DNA of 64,000 nucleotides from an uncultured Collinsella sp. (GCA_900544865.1 UQXA01000002.1:62001-126000); one strand, 5' to 3'; counted from the first letter of the stretch, positions 53,223 through 62,322 are shown. Notes: generated by a model not told the origin, from the sequence alone. Made by a program: numbers and translations.

Positions 53223-54644
53223 ATGACCAACCCCATGCAGTTCCCCGACGGCTTTGTGTTTGGCGGCGCCACCGCTGCTTACCAGGTTGAGGGCGAGACC
53301 CGCACGCACGGCAAGGGCAAAGTGCCCTGGGACGATTTCCTGGCCGCTCAGGGTCGCTTCTCCCCCGACCCCGCAAGCGATTTCTACAACAAGTACCCGG
53401 TCGATATCGACCTGTGCCAGCGCTTCGGCATCAACGGTATCCGCGTCTCCATCGCTTGGAGCCGCATCTTCCCCAACGGCACCGGTGAGATTAACCCCGA
53501 GGGTGTTGCCTTCTATCACGAGCTCTTTGCCACCTGCAACAATGCCGGCGTTATCCCCTATGTCACGCTCGATCACTTCGATACGCCCGAGGCCTTTTAC
53601 CAGAACGGCGGCGAAGGCTTCCTGACGCGCACGACGATCGACGCCTTTGTCGAGTACGCCAAGTTCTGCTTTGCCGAGTTCACCGAGGTCAAGCACTGGT
53701 TTACCTTTAACGAGATTCCCGCGACCACCGAGGGCAGCTTTATCGTCGGCAACTGGCCGCACGGCGAGAAGTACCGCCTGGACAAGGCCTTCCAGCTCAT
53801 GCACAACATGATGGTGGCCCACGCCAAGGCTGTCGTCGCCTTCCATGAGGGCGGCTTTGAGGGCGAGATCGGCATTGTCCAGAACCTGGAGCCCAAGTAT
53901 CCCCTCGACCCCAACAACGCTGCCGACTGCGAGGCAGCTCGCATGGCCGACGTCATCAACAACCGCTGGGTACTCGACGCCACCTTCCGCGGCCACTATG
54001 CCGCCGACACCATGGAGGCTGCGACCAAGCTGGCCCATATCGCCGGCGGCGAGCTCGACGTCCGCGACGAGGACATCGCCGCGCTGACCGCCGCGCTCCC
54101 CTACAACGATTGCCTGGGCGTCAACACCTACAAGTGCCAGTTCCTGCGTGCTGCCGAGGGCGAAAACGACATCAACCACAATGGCACCGGCGACAAGGGA
54201 TCTTCGCGCTGGTTCCTCAAGGGCGTGGGCGAGTCGTGCGTGCGCGAAGGCGTTCCCACCACCGATTGGGACTGGATCATCTATCCCGAGGGCCTGTACG
54301 ACCTGCTGCTGCGCATTAAGAACGATTACCCCAACTACAAGAAGATCTACATCACCGAGAACGGCATGGGCTATAAGGACGACTTCGAGGATGGCTTTAT
54401 CGACGACGCCCCTCGTATCGACTACATGCGCCAGCATCTCGCGTGGATCCTCAAGGCGATCGACGGCGGCGTGAACGTCGACGGCTACTTTGTGTGGTCG
54501 CTGCAGGACCAGTTCTCCTGGACCAACGGCTACAACAAGCGCTACGGCCTGTTCTACATCGACTTTGAGACCCAGAAGCGCTATCCCAAGGCGAGCGCGT
54601 ACTGGTACAAGAACGTCGCGGAGACCGGCCTGCTCATGGCCTAG
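53223..54644 (+). CDS. 6-phospho-beta-galactosidase-like GH1 (second)
   Basis: A 473-residue GH1 enzyme starting MTNPMQFPDGFVFGGATA. The acid/base Glu is in FTFNEIPATTEG, the nucleophile Glu in ITENGMGY, and the phosphate-site residues in SWTNGYNKRYGLFYIDF. Together with the preceding PTS gene it forms an uptake-and-cleavage pair. The acid/base block here is NEIPA, whereas LacG at 48293 has NEIWA, close to the aglycone site, so the disaccharide handled may differ. The ATG at 53223 follows AAAGGA. Confidence 0.88.
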   Translation: MTNPMQFPDGFVFGGATAAYQVEGETRTHGKGKVPWDDFLAAQGRFSPDPASDFYNKYPVDIDLCQRFGINGIRVSIAWSRIFPNGTGEINPEGVAFYHELFATCNNAGVIPYVTLDHFDTPEAFYQNGGEGFLTRTTIDAFVEYAKFCFAEFTEVKHWFTFNEIPATTEGSFIVGNWPHGEKYRLDKAFQLMHNMMVAHAKAVVAFHEGGFEGEIGIVQNLEPKYPLDPNNAADCEAARMADVINNRWVLDATFRGHYAADTMEAATKLAHIAGGELDVRDEDIAALTAALPYNDCLGVNTYKCQFLRAAEGENDINHNGTGDKGSSRWFLKGVGESCVREGVPTTDWDWIIYPEGLYDLLLRIKNDYPNYKKIYITENGMGYKDDFEDGFIDDAPRIDYMRQHLAWILKAIDGGVNVDGYFVWSLQDQFSWTNGYNKRYGLFYIDFETQKRYPKASAYWYKNVAETGLLMA

Positions 54645-54666
54645 TTTCCGCCGCATACCCCCTGTC

Positions 54667-54718
54667 GGCCGCATGCGAATCCCTCCACGGGTTCACATGC
54701 GGCCTCTTTTGTTTTTGG
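54667..54718 (+). terminator. terminator after the second lacG
   Basis: GGCCGCATG pairs with CATGCGGCC around a 20-base loop, followed by TCTTTTGTTTTT. Confidence 0.8.
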
Positions 54719-54739
54719 TGAGCCCGTGCGGTCCGTTTA

Positions 54740-54874
54740 TCTCGATCTGTAACATCTAGCAGGGATTTTCAATCCTAACTGTTATAGATTTAGACGAACG
54801 GGCGACCAGGGCTGAAAGATCTCAATCTGTAACACGTAGCCCACTTTCGACCGCCTACCTGTTACAGATCAAGA
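54740..54874. repeat. alternating inverted-repeat array 3 (2 units)
   Basis: TCTCGATCTGTAACA, 25 bases, inverted copy (with TGTTATAGATTTAGA, the most diverged), 25 bases, TCTCAATCTGTAACA, 25 bases, TGTTACAGATCAAGA. Confidence 0.75.
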
Positions 54875-55250
54875 CAATAAGATAGTCAAATCCAAACTTT
54901 CCAAGCAGTTATGAACCATGGTTTCTAGTTTTCGGTATCACGAACATACTTTCGGTATCATTTGATACCGATATGATACCGAAAACATATTCGGTCCCGC
55001 TGGAGGACTCCGTACGCAACCCAACCAAGTTGCAGGTTCACGAACTCCGTCGATCTTCCGAGCGCCCACGAATTCCTATTTGCGCGTCAAATCGCGTCTC
55101 GTTGACACGTAAAATGACGCGCAAATTTTTACATGTCATATTTTTTGACGCACAAAATGGCGTTTTAACTTTTATGTGTCATTCTGCACGTCAAATTGAA
55201 GCGATAATCCCCGCGCCGGCAGGGGGCAGAAGTATCGCCTGCAGCGTTAG
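54875..55250. promoter_or_regulatory. AT-rich gap with nested inverted repeats
   Basis: No gene. TTTTCGGTATCA-type elements at 54929-54985 form an inverted pair (TTTCGGTATCAT...ATGATACCGAAA). ATTTGCGCGTCA at 55078-55089 pairs perfectly with 55115-55126, and TGACACGTAAAA pairs with TTTTATGTGTCA nearby. These look like operator remnants. ATTTGCGCGTCA recurs at 59906, also upstream of the paralogous DeoR 3' end. Confidence 0.45.
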
Positions 55251-55697
55251 CTAGCAGATGACCCGCTTGTGTTCCTCGATGGCGGCACGGTCCTCAGCGG
55301 AGATGCTCGGCTCACATACCACGGCGTCCAGGCTGTCCAGGCGGCAGAAAGTGTAGAAGTCGCGCCTGCCGATCTTGCTGGAGTCGGCGATGAGGTAGCG
55401 CGTATCGGCCTTGCTAAAGGCGAGCTGCTGGATGCGGCCCTCGTCCATGTTGGACGTGGACACGTCGCCGTCCAGAATGCCGTTGGTACCGATAAACGCC
55501 GTGTCAATCCCTAGTGCGCGCAGGGTATCCTCGGCCATGGGGCTCACACAGGCGGCGGTGCGGCGACGGTACATGCCGCCCACCAGGCACAGCTCGCAAT
55601 CCTCGCGCACCTCGAGCAGGCTAAACGCCGAAAGCGAATTGGTCACATAGATGGAAGGCAGTTTGTCGGTGACTCGGAGAGCGCCAATGCGATCTCA
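55251..55697 (-). pseudogene. truncated DeoR-family regulator
   Basis: The 131 residues from 55646 down match the C-terminal half of the DeoR protein at 60007-60771 almost throughout (for example LCLVGGMYRRRTAA, DGDVSTSNM, FYTFCRLDSLDAVVCEP). Homology-like sequence continues upstream as far as a stop near 55697, but the HTH and most of the first half of the sensor domain are absent. It therefore cannot bind DNA in the usual way. It is probably the remnant of a duplication with the locus at 59589-60771, since both are preceded by the same array and flanking motifs. Confidence 0.8.
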
Positions 55698-55740
55698 CGA
55701 CGGTTGCGCTCATTGTCTCAATTAGATACTCAACGAAATA

Positions 55741-55771
55741 CGGCCCCGCAGCTCAATAAGCTGCGGGGCCG
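55741..55771 (-). terminator. terminator after the third PTS permease
   Basis: CGGCCCCGCAGCT pairs perfectly with its complement around five bases, with TATTTCG following on the minus strand. Confidence 0.8.
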
Positions 55772-55808
55772 TACCATACACCGACGAATCAACGACGAAG
55801 TGCATCCA

Positions 55809-57503
55809 CTATTTGGCCAGCTCCTGAACGATCCAGTCAATTGCACCTTCGGGATCGTTGGTAAGGTCGATATACTCCTTGCCCCTTGTGGTGAGCAGTT
55901 TAATTCCAAGGCGATCGGTATCGGCCTTCATAGCGTCATAGTACATGCGTGCCTGGGGCGCCAGAACAATCACGTTGTACTGATCCATCGTCTCATAGTG
56001 GCTTCCGTACGCACCGGACTGAGAAACCAGATCGATACCCTTAGCAGCGGCACCTTCGCGAAGAGCATTTGCCAAGAGAGTCGAAGTGCCGGCACCCTGG
56101 CAAAGCACAAGCACGCGGATCTGCTCCGCCTTATCCTTTACCGCCTCGAGAGCTTTTGCGACATTTTCCTGTGCGGCAATAGCATCTGCATCCGAGGTTC
56201 CTGCAGTCTCCTTTGCAGACTCTTCCAAACAAAGCTGATGGTCATACGCCTTGCAGAACGGATAGTAAATCACAAAGTCAACGACCAACAGCACTGCCAT
56301 CAATACGAGAGAACGCAGATCGAGACCCGTGGTGAGGAATGCACCGATTGGGCCGGGAAGCGCCCACGGCATGGTATACATGGGGGCGTTCATTCCAATG
56401 ACGTCAATGAAGAACTTACCGATAATGGCGTTGACCATAGGAGCCACTAGGAAGGGCACGAACATATAGGGATTGAGAACAATCGGCATACCGAAGATAA
56501 CAGGCTCGTTAACTCCAAAAATCACCGGGATAATCGATGCCTTACCCATGGCTTTAAGCTGCTTGGAGCGCATAAACATGATCAGGATAATAGGAACGAT
56601 GAACGTGCAGCCAGAACCACCCAGACCGCCGATGAAGCTTGTAAAGTCCTGCGTGAGAGCAATTGACGGGTGTCCACCTGCTTGGAAAACCTCAAGATTG
56701 GTAACGGTATTGCCGTAGAGCGCAGCATTGATCGGACTCATGACAACCGAAGCACCGTGGATACCCATAAATTGGAAAAGTGCGACCGCGCCTTCGATAA
56801 GCGCCATGCCAGGATAGGTGTCGACCGCGGAGAACAGCGGCGAGATGAGAGCGGATACCAAATTGGCGAACGGCACAGCAAGCAGCTTGCGGCTCGCAAG
56901 ATCGATAAAAGCGCACGCAAGGATCGAAAACCCAAATGCAAAGATATCGCGAAAACTCTGCGCAATAGAGCCAGGGACCTCTTTGGGGAGCTTGATCGTC
57001 ACATTATGGCTAATGCACACCTTATAGATATTAACGGTCAAGAATGCGGCTACGAACGCAGCGAGAAAACCCTTGGTTCCCATATAGCCGGTTTCAAAAA
57101 CAGATGTATCTGCTCCGCCAATCGAGACAACATCGTTCGTCACCGATAGCAAGAGCATGCCGCACATGGCACAAACCATGCACGAGGTGGGGTTGAGAGA
57201 TTTGCCCGAAGGCATGCGACGGTTCATCGACATGGCAAGTGAGCTCGCCGTGGTGCCGGCCACCATAATGCCAAGAAGCCCCATGGTATATGCATAGATT
57301 TTATTGAAGAAATCCAGCACCTCAGGCGGAAGCGTGATGCCTACATAGGCAGGGAGCGTCGAAAGAAGAAGGAACAGGCTCGAGAACAGCACAATTGGCA
57401 TATTCGAGAGAAAGCCATCCTTGATCGCCACCAGATAAATGTTCCTCGAGATTTTGTCGAAGAGGGGCTGGTGTTTTTCAAGGAATTTGACGATAGCGTC
57501 CAT
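55809..57503 (-). CDS. lactose/cellobiose-type PTS permease, EIICB (third)
   Basis: A 564-residue EIICB: EIIC with FGVNEPVIFGMPIVLNP and TMPWALPGPIGAF, a 35-residue linker, and C-terminal EIIB with VLVLCQGAGTSTLLANALR. Related to 51369-53147 over its whole length. There is no hydrolase gene beside it; instead the divergent gene at 57860 encodes a TIM-barrel-like protein of unknown role, followed by a GntR regulator. Its substrate is therefore unclear. The ATG at 57503 follows AAAGGA; an ATG at 57518 overlaps that site. GC content is visibly lower than the other two permeases, a possible sign of later acquisition. Confidence 0.88.
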   Translation of the reverse strand: MDAIVKFLEKHQPLFDKISRNIYLVAIKDGFLSNMPIVLFSSLFLLLSTLPAYVGITLPPEVLDFFNKIYAYTMGLLGIMVAGTTASSLAMSMNRRMPSGKSLNPTSCMVCAMCGMLLLSVTNDVVSIGGADTSVFETGYMGTKGFLAAFVAAFLTVNIYKVCISHNVTIKLPKEVPGSIAQSFRDIFAFGFSILACAFIDLASRKLLAVPFANLVSALISPLFSAVDTYPGMALIEGAVALFQFMGIHGASVVMSPINAALYGNTVTNLEVFQAGGHPSIALTQDFTSFIGGLGGSGCTFIVPIILIMFMRSKQLKAMGKASIIPVIFGVNEPVIFGMPIVLNPYMFVPFLVAPMVNAIIGKFFIDVIGMNAPMYTMPWALPGPIGAFLTTGLDLRSLVLMAVLLVVDFVIYYPFCKAYDHQLCLEESAKETAGTSDADAIAAQENVAKALEAVKDKAEQIRVLVLCQGAGTSTLLANALREGAAAKGIDLVSQSGAYGSHYETMDQYNVIVLAPQARMYYDAMKADTDRLGIKLLTTRGKEYIDLTNDPEGAIDWIVQELAK

Positions 57504-57859
57504 AACACATCCTTTCATGATTCCCGGGCACGTAACGATTTATCCGGACTCAACCGTCGTCGTCCCCGTTTGTATCCACTTATGTAAATGAATACGTTCT
57601 CGTGCGAAATGTAATATCATTTGCGCGATTTGTCATAACCAATTCTTTTTCCGCTTTGTCGGTATGTCAAGAATTCAAATACTTATTCGGTGAACGGTAG
57701 TTGATTAATATAAGATTTTCCCAGCTAAAGGCTATTTTTTCCGAGCAGTACAATAAGCTTACAACCGTTCACCGATTGGATATAACATTTTGAATATATT
57801 GTTGTAACAATATTAGAGACAATGTCACAAGCCTGTCGTTCTAGTCAAAGGAAGTAACA
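57504..57859. promoter_or_regulatory. divergent control region of PTS and TIM-barrel genes
   Basis: AT-rich. Two oppositely oriented copies of the shared motif: TCGGTGAACGGTA at 57687-57699 and ACCGTTCACCGATT at 57764-57777. An 8-bp palindrome, ATATTGTT-GT-AACAATAT at 57796-57813, lies 47 bases before the ATG at 57860 and is a candidate site for the GntR protein. Confidence 0.6.
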
Positions 57860-58780
57860 ATGCCCAAACGATTACTGAACATGTCCGCATCCGATTTTGC
57901 CGCCACGTCACCCATGGATCTAAAGCAGGCAATTCTGGCTTCCGAGGGACGTACCATCATGGCGGAAAACGTACCCTCTTCCCAATTTCTCGGCGGCGTT
58001 ACTAATGCAGAAATCGAACGTGCCGCAGGTGCCGACCTGCTTCTGTTTAACGCGCTCGATGTGTTCGATCCAGTTATTGCCGGTATTCCAGATGATCTCA
58101 ATGAAAACCCGGTTACTTGGGTGAAGCGAGCATGCGGAAGGCCCATTGGCGTCAATCTGGAGCCAGTTGATAACGAGGCAGAGATGTCTGAATCCCGAAC
58201 GGAAATCCCCATGGGTCGTCGCGTCTCTCCCAAGACCTTAGAAAAGGCTAACGAACTCGGATTTGATTTTATCTGCCTGACGGGCAACCCTGGAACCGGC
58301 GTCTCCAACGATGCAATCGCCCATTCGATTAAACTCTCCAAAGAGCATTTCAATGGCCTGGTCATAGCCGGAAAAATGCATGGAGCGGGCGTTGCGGAAC
58401 CTGTCATGACGCTCGAAATTGCGCGTAAGTTTGTTGACCTCGGCGTCGATATCCTTCTCGTGCCAGCCCCCTACACCGTCCCTTGCTTCCAAGAAGCAGA
58501 CCTGCGCGCCATCGTAGACTTTGTACGATCCCACAACGTAGGCAAGTCAATTGAAGAGAAGGTTCTCGTCATGGCGGCGAACGGGACGAGTCAAGACTCC
58601 TGCGACAGCGAGACCATTAAGAAAATAGGCCTTGCAGCAAAAGCAGCCGGCGCTGACCTCCAGCATATCGGGGACTCCATGAACGGTATTTGTCTGCCCC
58701 AGAATATCTTCACGCTTGGACAAGCCCTTCGTGGTTACAGGCATCAGATCGTCATGCTGAGCCGCTCTGTGATACGTTAA
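57860..58780 (+). CDS. TIM-barrel-like protein of unknown function beside a PTS
   Basis: A 306-residue protein I cannot name. Patterns such as [62 protein letters not shown] and GVDILLVPAP, each a hydrophobic strand followed by a Gly-rich loop, point to an eight-stranded TIM barrel, perhaps related to phosphoenolpyruvate-mutase or aldolase-like enzymes. The position, divergent from a PTS permease and followed by a GntR gene, suggests it metabolises the imported phosphosugar or a derivative. AAAGGA precedes the ATG. Catalytic residues cannot be assigned with confidence. Confidence 0.6.
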   Translation: MPKRLLNMSASDFAATSPMDLKQAILASEGRTIMAENVPSSQFLGGVTNAEIERAAGADLLLFNALDVFDPVIAGIPDDLNENPVTWVKRACGRPIGVNLEPVDNEAEMSESRTEIPMGRRVSPKTLEKANELGFDFICLTGNPGTGVSNDAIAHSIKLSKEHFNGLVIAGKMHGAGVAEPVMTLEIARKFVDLGVDILLVPAPYTVPCFQEADLRAIVDFVRSHNVGKSIEEKVLVMAANGTSQDSCDSETIKKIGLAAKAAGADLQHIGDSMNGICLPQNIFTLGQALRGYRHQIVMLSRSVIR

Positions 58781-58852
58781 GGTTGTTGCACTCAAGCTAT
58801 ATCCCGACCACGGCAATCATCAGATACCACCGACATGCAAACTGAGGCTCCA

Positions 58853-59572
58853 ATGCTCGATACACACGAAAAACGGCCACTCTATTTACAGCTCACCGAC
58901 GCACTGCTCAAGCAGATCGTCGATGAATATCAAGCAGACGATAAACTTCCGACAGAAATGGAACTCTGCGACGAATACGCCGTAAGCAGAACAACCGTCC
59001 GGCTTGCCATGAGTGAGCTGGAGCGTCGTGGAAGTATCTATCGAATCCAAGGTAAGGGATCGTTTGTTGCACCGAAACGCGTTAGCGAGCTCAATTCACT
59101 TTTAGACTTTGACTTTGCAAGCCATTGCGATGGCGTTGATCCGGATGCCATCACCAAACATTTCGACGGCCTCACATCAGGTCGTCCAATTTCCGTAATG
59201 ATGCTCCAACAATTTGGATGTCAAAGTCGCGATGAAATTCAGCGTCTTGAATTGACCTACGAACTTGAAGGCAGCTTCATAGGCGCTGATACGTTCTTCA
59301 TTTCAAAGTCGCGCGTTCCGAATAACCAGTTAGATTTTCAGGCATTTAGCAGAATCATGGACGACTTGTCCAAGTCTATCCAATCTGTTAGGGAAAGCTA
59401 TAGAGCACGTCAGCTTAGCGATTCCGAAGCCAGTAATTATGGTGTTGCAAAACTTCCGGTCATCGAACTGACTCATTATGCTTACGACTCCGGAGGCAAA
59501 TTAATTTCAATTGTCTACCGCACCGTCTTAACTGGGCGAATCCCTTATCAAAACTTTATTTTCAAGTCCTAA
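58853..59572 (+). CDS. GntR-family (HutC-type) regulator
   Basis: A 239-residue GntR protein. The winged helix reads [20 protein letters not shown] with [11 protein letters not shown], and the C-terminal UTRA-type ligand domain has [12 protein letters not shown] and [15 protein letters not shown]. Members of this subfamily bind phosphorylated sugars or similar effectors. It follows the TIM-barrel gene by 72 bases and likely controls it and the divergent PTS permease. The ATG at 58853 follows GAGG by five bases; an ATG six codons earlier has no site. Codon use is AT-richer than in the surrounding genes. Confidence 0.85.
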   Translation: MLDTHEKRPLYLQLTDALLKQIVDEYQADDKLPTEMELCDEYAVSRTTVRLAMSELERRGSIYRIQGKGSFVAPKRVSELNSLLDFDFASHCDGVDPDAITKHFDGLTSGRPISVMMLQQFGCQSRDEIQRLELTYELEGSFIGADTFFISKSRVPNNQLDFQAFSRIMDDLSKSIQSVRESYRARQLSDSEASNYGVAKLPVIELTHYAYDSGGKLISIVYRTVLTGRIPYQNFIFKS

Positions 59573-59588
59573 TGTTCTTTTTCTTTTG

Positions 59589-59884
59589 TCTCGATCTGTA
59601 ACACGTAGCCGAGTTTTTAAGTCCTAACCGTTACAGATCGAGACAAACAAGGTAGACCCCGCCGAATCGTCTCAATCTGTAACACTAAGACCGGTTTTGG
59701 ACGTCTAGATGTTACAAATTGAGATGAATGCACAGGTCAATCCTCTCAATCTCAATCTGTAACAACTAGCTGAATTTTTCGGTCCTAGCTGTTACAGATT
59801 GAGACAAACGGAATAGGCCGGGCCAAAAATCTCAATCTGTAACATCTGGTTGGTGACTTCGCCCCTACCTGTTACAGGTTGAGA
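59589..59884. repeat. alternating inverted-repeat array 4 (4 units)
   Basis: The longest array: four forward 15-base repeats and four inverted ones, spacers 25, 26, 25, 25, 25, 25, 25, filling 296 bases exactly. The first three units resemble the three units of array 2, implying shared ancestry. Forward repeats are nearly invariant (TCTCAATCTGTAACA). Confidence 0.78.
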
Positions 59885-60006
59885 CAATTTGATAGCGAAG
59901 TCCCCATTTGCGCGTCATATCGCATAGCGCTGACGCGCTGATTCCCCACAATGACAGGGGGGCAAAAGTCCTCACACAGCGCTTACTAGCAATCCTGCAA
60001 CGCTAG
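59885..60006. other. gap between array 4 and the DeoR gene
   Basis: Contains ATTTGCGCGTCATATCGC, similar to 55078-55095, and GCTAGCTAGCAG just before the stop, as at 55247. No coding frame is seen. Confidence 0.4.
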
Positions 60007-60771
60007 CTAGCAGATGATCTGCGTATGCTCCTCGATGGCGGCACGGTCCTCGGCGGTAATACCCGGCTCGCACACCACGGCATCCAGGCTGTCCAGGCGG
60101 CAGAAGGTGTAGAAGTCGCGCTTGCCGATCTTGCTGGAGTCGGCGATCAGATAGCGCGAGTCGGCCTTGCTAAAGGCGAGCTGCTGGATACGACCCTCTT
60201 CCATGTTAGATGTGGACACGTCGCCGTCCAAGATGCCGTTGGCGCCGATAAACGCCGCATCGATACCTAACGCACGCAGGGTATCCTCGGCCGTTGGTCC
60301 CACAAAAGCGGCGGTGCGGCGACGATACATGCCGCCCACGAGGCACAGGTCGCAGTCTTCGCGCGCCTCGAGCAGGTTAAACACCGAAAGCGAGTTGGTC
60401 ACAATGCGCAGGCGGCACGCCGGCAGCATCGAGGCCATCTGCTCAACCGTAGTGCCCGTACCCAAAAAGATGGTCGAACCTTCCTCGATAAGCTCCACGG
60501 CGCGGCGCGCAATCTGCAGCTTTTCCTCGGCATGCTTGGTGCGCTTTTCGCTGTGCGAGTACTCGTGGCGCAACATAGCGTGGGGACGACCCTGCGCACT
60601 GCGGGCGCCGCCGTGCACGCGCTCGATCTCGCCCAGGCTCGCAAGCTCCTCAAGGTCACGGCGGATCGTCATATCCGAGACACCTAACGCATCCGAAATC
60701 TCTTTGACCGAGACCGTTCCCTGTTCCTCGAGCAGCTGACGAACCTTATCCTGTCGTTCCGCTTTAATCAC
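60007..60771 (-). CDS. DeoR-family sugar-phosphate regulator
   Basis: A 254-residue DeoR protein with a canonical HTH (TVSVKEISDALGVSDMTIRR, then ERVHGGAR) and sensor domain (EEGSTIFLGTGTTVEQMA, VTNSLSVFNLLE, DGDVSTSNMEEGRIQQ, ADSSKIGKRDF). GTG at 60771 is preferred, with GAGGA six bases upstream; a GTG at 60792 precedes that site. It is the intact paralogue of the remnant at 55251. It is divergent from galM, which it may control. Effector unknown, probably a hexose phosphate. Confidence 0.87.
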   Translation of the reverse strand: MIKAERQDKVRQLLEEQGTVSVKEISDALGVSDMTIRRDLEELASLGEIERVHGGARSAQGRPHAMLRHEYSHSEKRTKHAEEKLQIARRAVELIEEGSTIFLGTGTTVEQMASMLPACRLRIVTNSLSVFNLLEAREDCDLCLVGGMYRRRTAAFVGPTAEDTLRALGIDAAFIGANGILDGDVSTSNMEEGRIQQLAFSKADSRYLIADSSKIGKRDFYTFCRLDSLDAVVCEPGITAEDRAAIEEHTQIIC

Positions 60772-60976
60772 GATGAGTCCTCGCTGTTCCACGCTCGCGT
60801 CAATTCAAACAATAACGAACAAATTGTATCAGACTCGCGCGCGTCAAAAATGAACGCCCGCACGGCTCCAATCATCACTTTTTTGAGAAAAATACCCCCT
60901 GCTTTAGTGGGATGTAGTGATAATCTCACCTGTTCGCGCTACAGTTTGTCGGAAATACCTCGATGTTAGGAACCAA

Positions 60977-62029
60977 ATGATCACTTCCGAGCTTTTCGGC
61001 ACCGCGCCGTGCGGTACCCCCGTTCATCGTTACACCCTCAACGGGCCCGAGATCTGCGTTCGCATTATGGACTATGGCGCCACCGTGCTGGGTATCGATG
61101 TGCCCGACATTCCCGGCAACGTGCGCGATGTGGTGCTGGGCTTCGATAAGCTCGAGGATTACTTTGACAACCCCGCCTGCTTTGGCGCGACCATCGGCCC
61201 CGTGGCAAACCGCACCGCGGGCGCCACGATCACCATCGACGGTACGGACTGGCATATGCCCGCCAACGAGGGCGCCAACAACCTGCACAGCGATCTTGAG
61301 CACGGCCTGCACAAGCGCGTGTGGGATGTTGAGCTCGACGAGGCCCACAACGCCGTGCGCATGACCACCTCACTTGAGGATGGCGAGTTGGGCCTGCCCG
61401 GCAACCGCACCTTTACGGCCGTGTTTACCGTGACGCACACCGGCCGCTTCCGTATCGAATATGGCTGCGAGAGCGACCGTGCCACGTACGTGTCCATGAC
61501 CAACCACACGTACTTTAACCTTGCCGGTCATAATGCCGGCATGGACTGCGAGCACTTCTTTGTTGCTAACGCTGCCCACTACCTGCCCATCGACGACCAG
61601 AACATTCCTACTGGCGAGATTGCTCCGGTCGAGGGAACACCGTTTGATTTTCGCGAGTTACGCCCCGTCGCACCTGGCATGGAGGCCGACCATCCGCAGA
61701 TTAAGCAGGCACGCGGCTACGATCACTGCCTGTGCATTGGCGGCTATCAGTACGGCCGCAATCTGCGCCGTGCCCTGCACGTCGAGGAGATGTGGACCGG
61801 CCGTGAGCTGGACTACTACACCACCGCCCCGGGCGTGCAGCTCTACACCGGCAACTGGCTAGGCGATGAGCACGCCAAGGACGATGCCAACTACGGCTGG
61901 GGCGCCGGCTTTGCCCTCGAGGCCGAGATGTACCCCGACACGCCGCACCAGCCGCTGTTCCCGCAGGGCATTGTGGGCCCGGGTCATCCCTACAGCAATG
62001 TGATCGAATACCACTTTATGAGGCACTAA
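60977..62029 (+). CDS. galM: galactose mutarotase (aldose 1-epimerase)
   Basis: A 350-residue GalM. Substrate-binding and catalytic blocks are ATIGPVANRTAGA, NNLHSD, VSMTNHTYFNLAGH (His as acid), ARGYDHC, PGVQLYTGNWL and FALEAEMYPDTPHQ (Glu as base). It interconverts alpha- and beta-galactose, supplying GalK with its preferred anomer. The ATG at 60977 follows TTAGGA. It is a true GalM, distinct from the LacX-like protein at 40687. It stands apart from galKT and has its own terminator. Confidence 0.93.
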   Translation: MITSELFGTAPCGTPVHRYTLNGPEICVRIMDYGATVLGIDVPDIPGNVRDVVLGFDKLEDYFDNPACFGATIGPVANRTAGATITIDGTDWHMPANEGANNLHSDLEHGLHKRVWDVELDEAHNAVRMTTSLEDGELGLPGNRTFTAVFTVTHTGRFRIEYGCESDRATYVSMTNHTYFNLAGHNAGMDCEHFFVANAAHYLPIDDQNIPTGEIAPVEGTPFDFRELRPVAPGMEADHPQIKQARGYDHCLCIGGYQYGRNLRRALHVEEMWTGRELDYYTTAPGVQLYTGNWLGDEHAKDDANYGWGAGFALEAEMYPDTPHQPLFPQGIVGPGHPYSNVIEYHFMRH

Positions 62030-62056
62030 GCCCATAACGCAACATATCGCACAGCA

Positions 62057-62090
62057 GCGCCCGCCGGCACACCGCCGACGGGCGTTTTTC
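62057..62090 (+). terminator. terminator after galM
   Basis: GCGCCCGCCGGC pairs with GCCGACGGGCG (one mismatch), followed by TTTTTCT. Confidence 0.85.
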
Positions 62091-62235
62091 TACCTAGTTG
62101 TAGGCAACCAGGCACATCCCGGCTTGAGTGATTAGTGCATTTAACGTGAGAAAAGCTGTCAGAACACTTGCGCGGATTTGCGATGTCCCGTATCATAGAC
62201 AGCCGTTGACGCCTCAGCTGCGTCACCACATGGCC

Positions 62236-62311
62236 GCCAGCGTAGCTCAGTTGGTAGAGCACCGCTCTCGTAAAGCGGGGGTCACCGGTTCGAGCCCGGT
62301 CGCTGGCTCCA
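62236..62311 (+). tRNA. tRNA-Thr (anticodon CGT)
   Basis: Complete 76-base cloverleaf: acceptor GCCAGCG/CGCTGGC, D-stem GCTC/GAGC, anticodon stem CCGCT/AGCGG with loop CTCGTAA (anticodon CGT, reading ACG), T-arm ACCGG-TTCGAGC-CCGGT, and encoded CCA end. A terminator follows within 40 bases. No attachment-site repeat of its 3' end was found in the window. Confidence 0.97.
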
Positions 62312-62322
62312 TTGCACAAATC

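Noticed and set aside
51279..54674. 1131-residue open frame on the minus strand
   Set aside because: Antisense to the PTS and GH1 genes; Gly/Val/Asp-biased composition from high-GC codon patterns, no family resemblance.
62236..62311. tRNA gene as attachment site of an integrated element
   Set aside because: No repeat of the tRNA 3' end, integrase or phage gene was seen in the remaining window.
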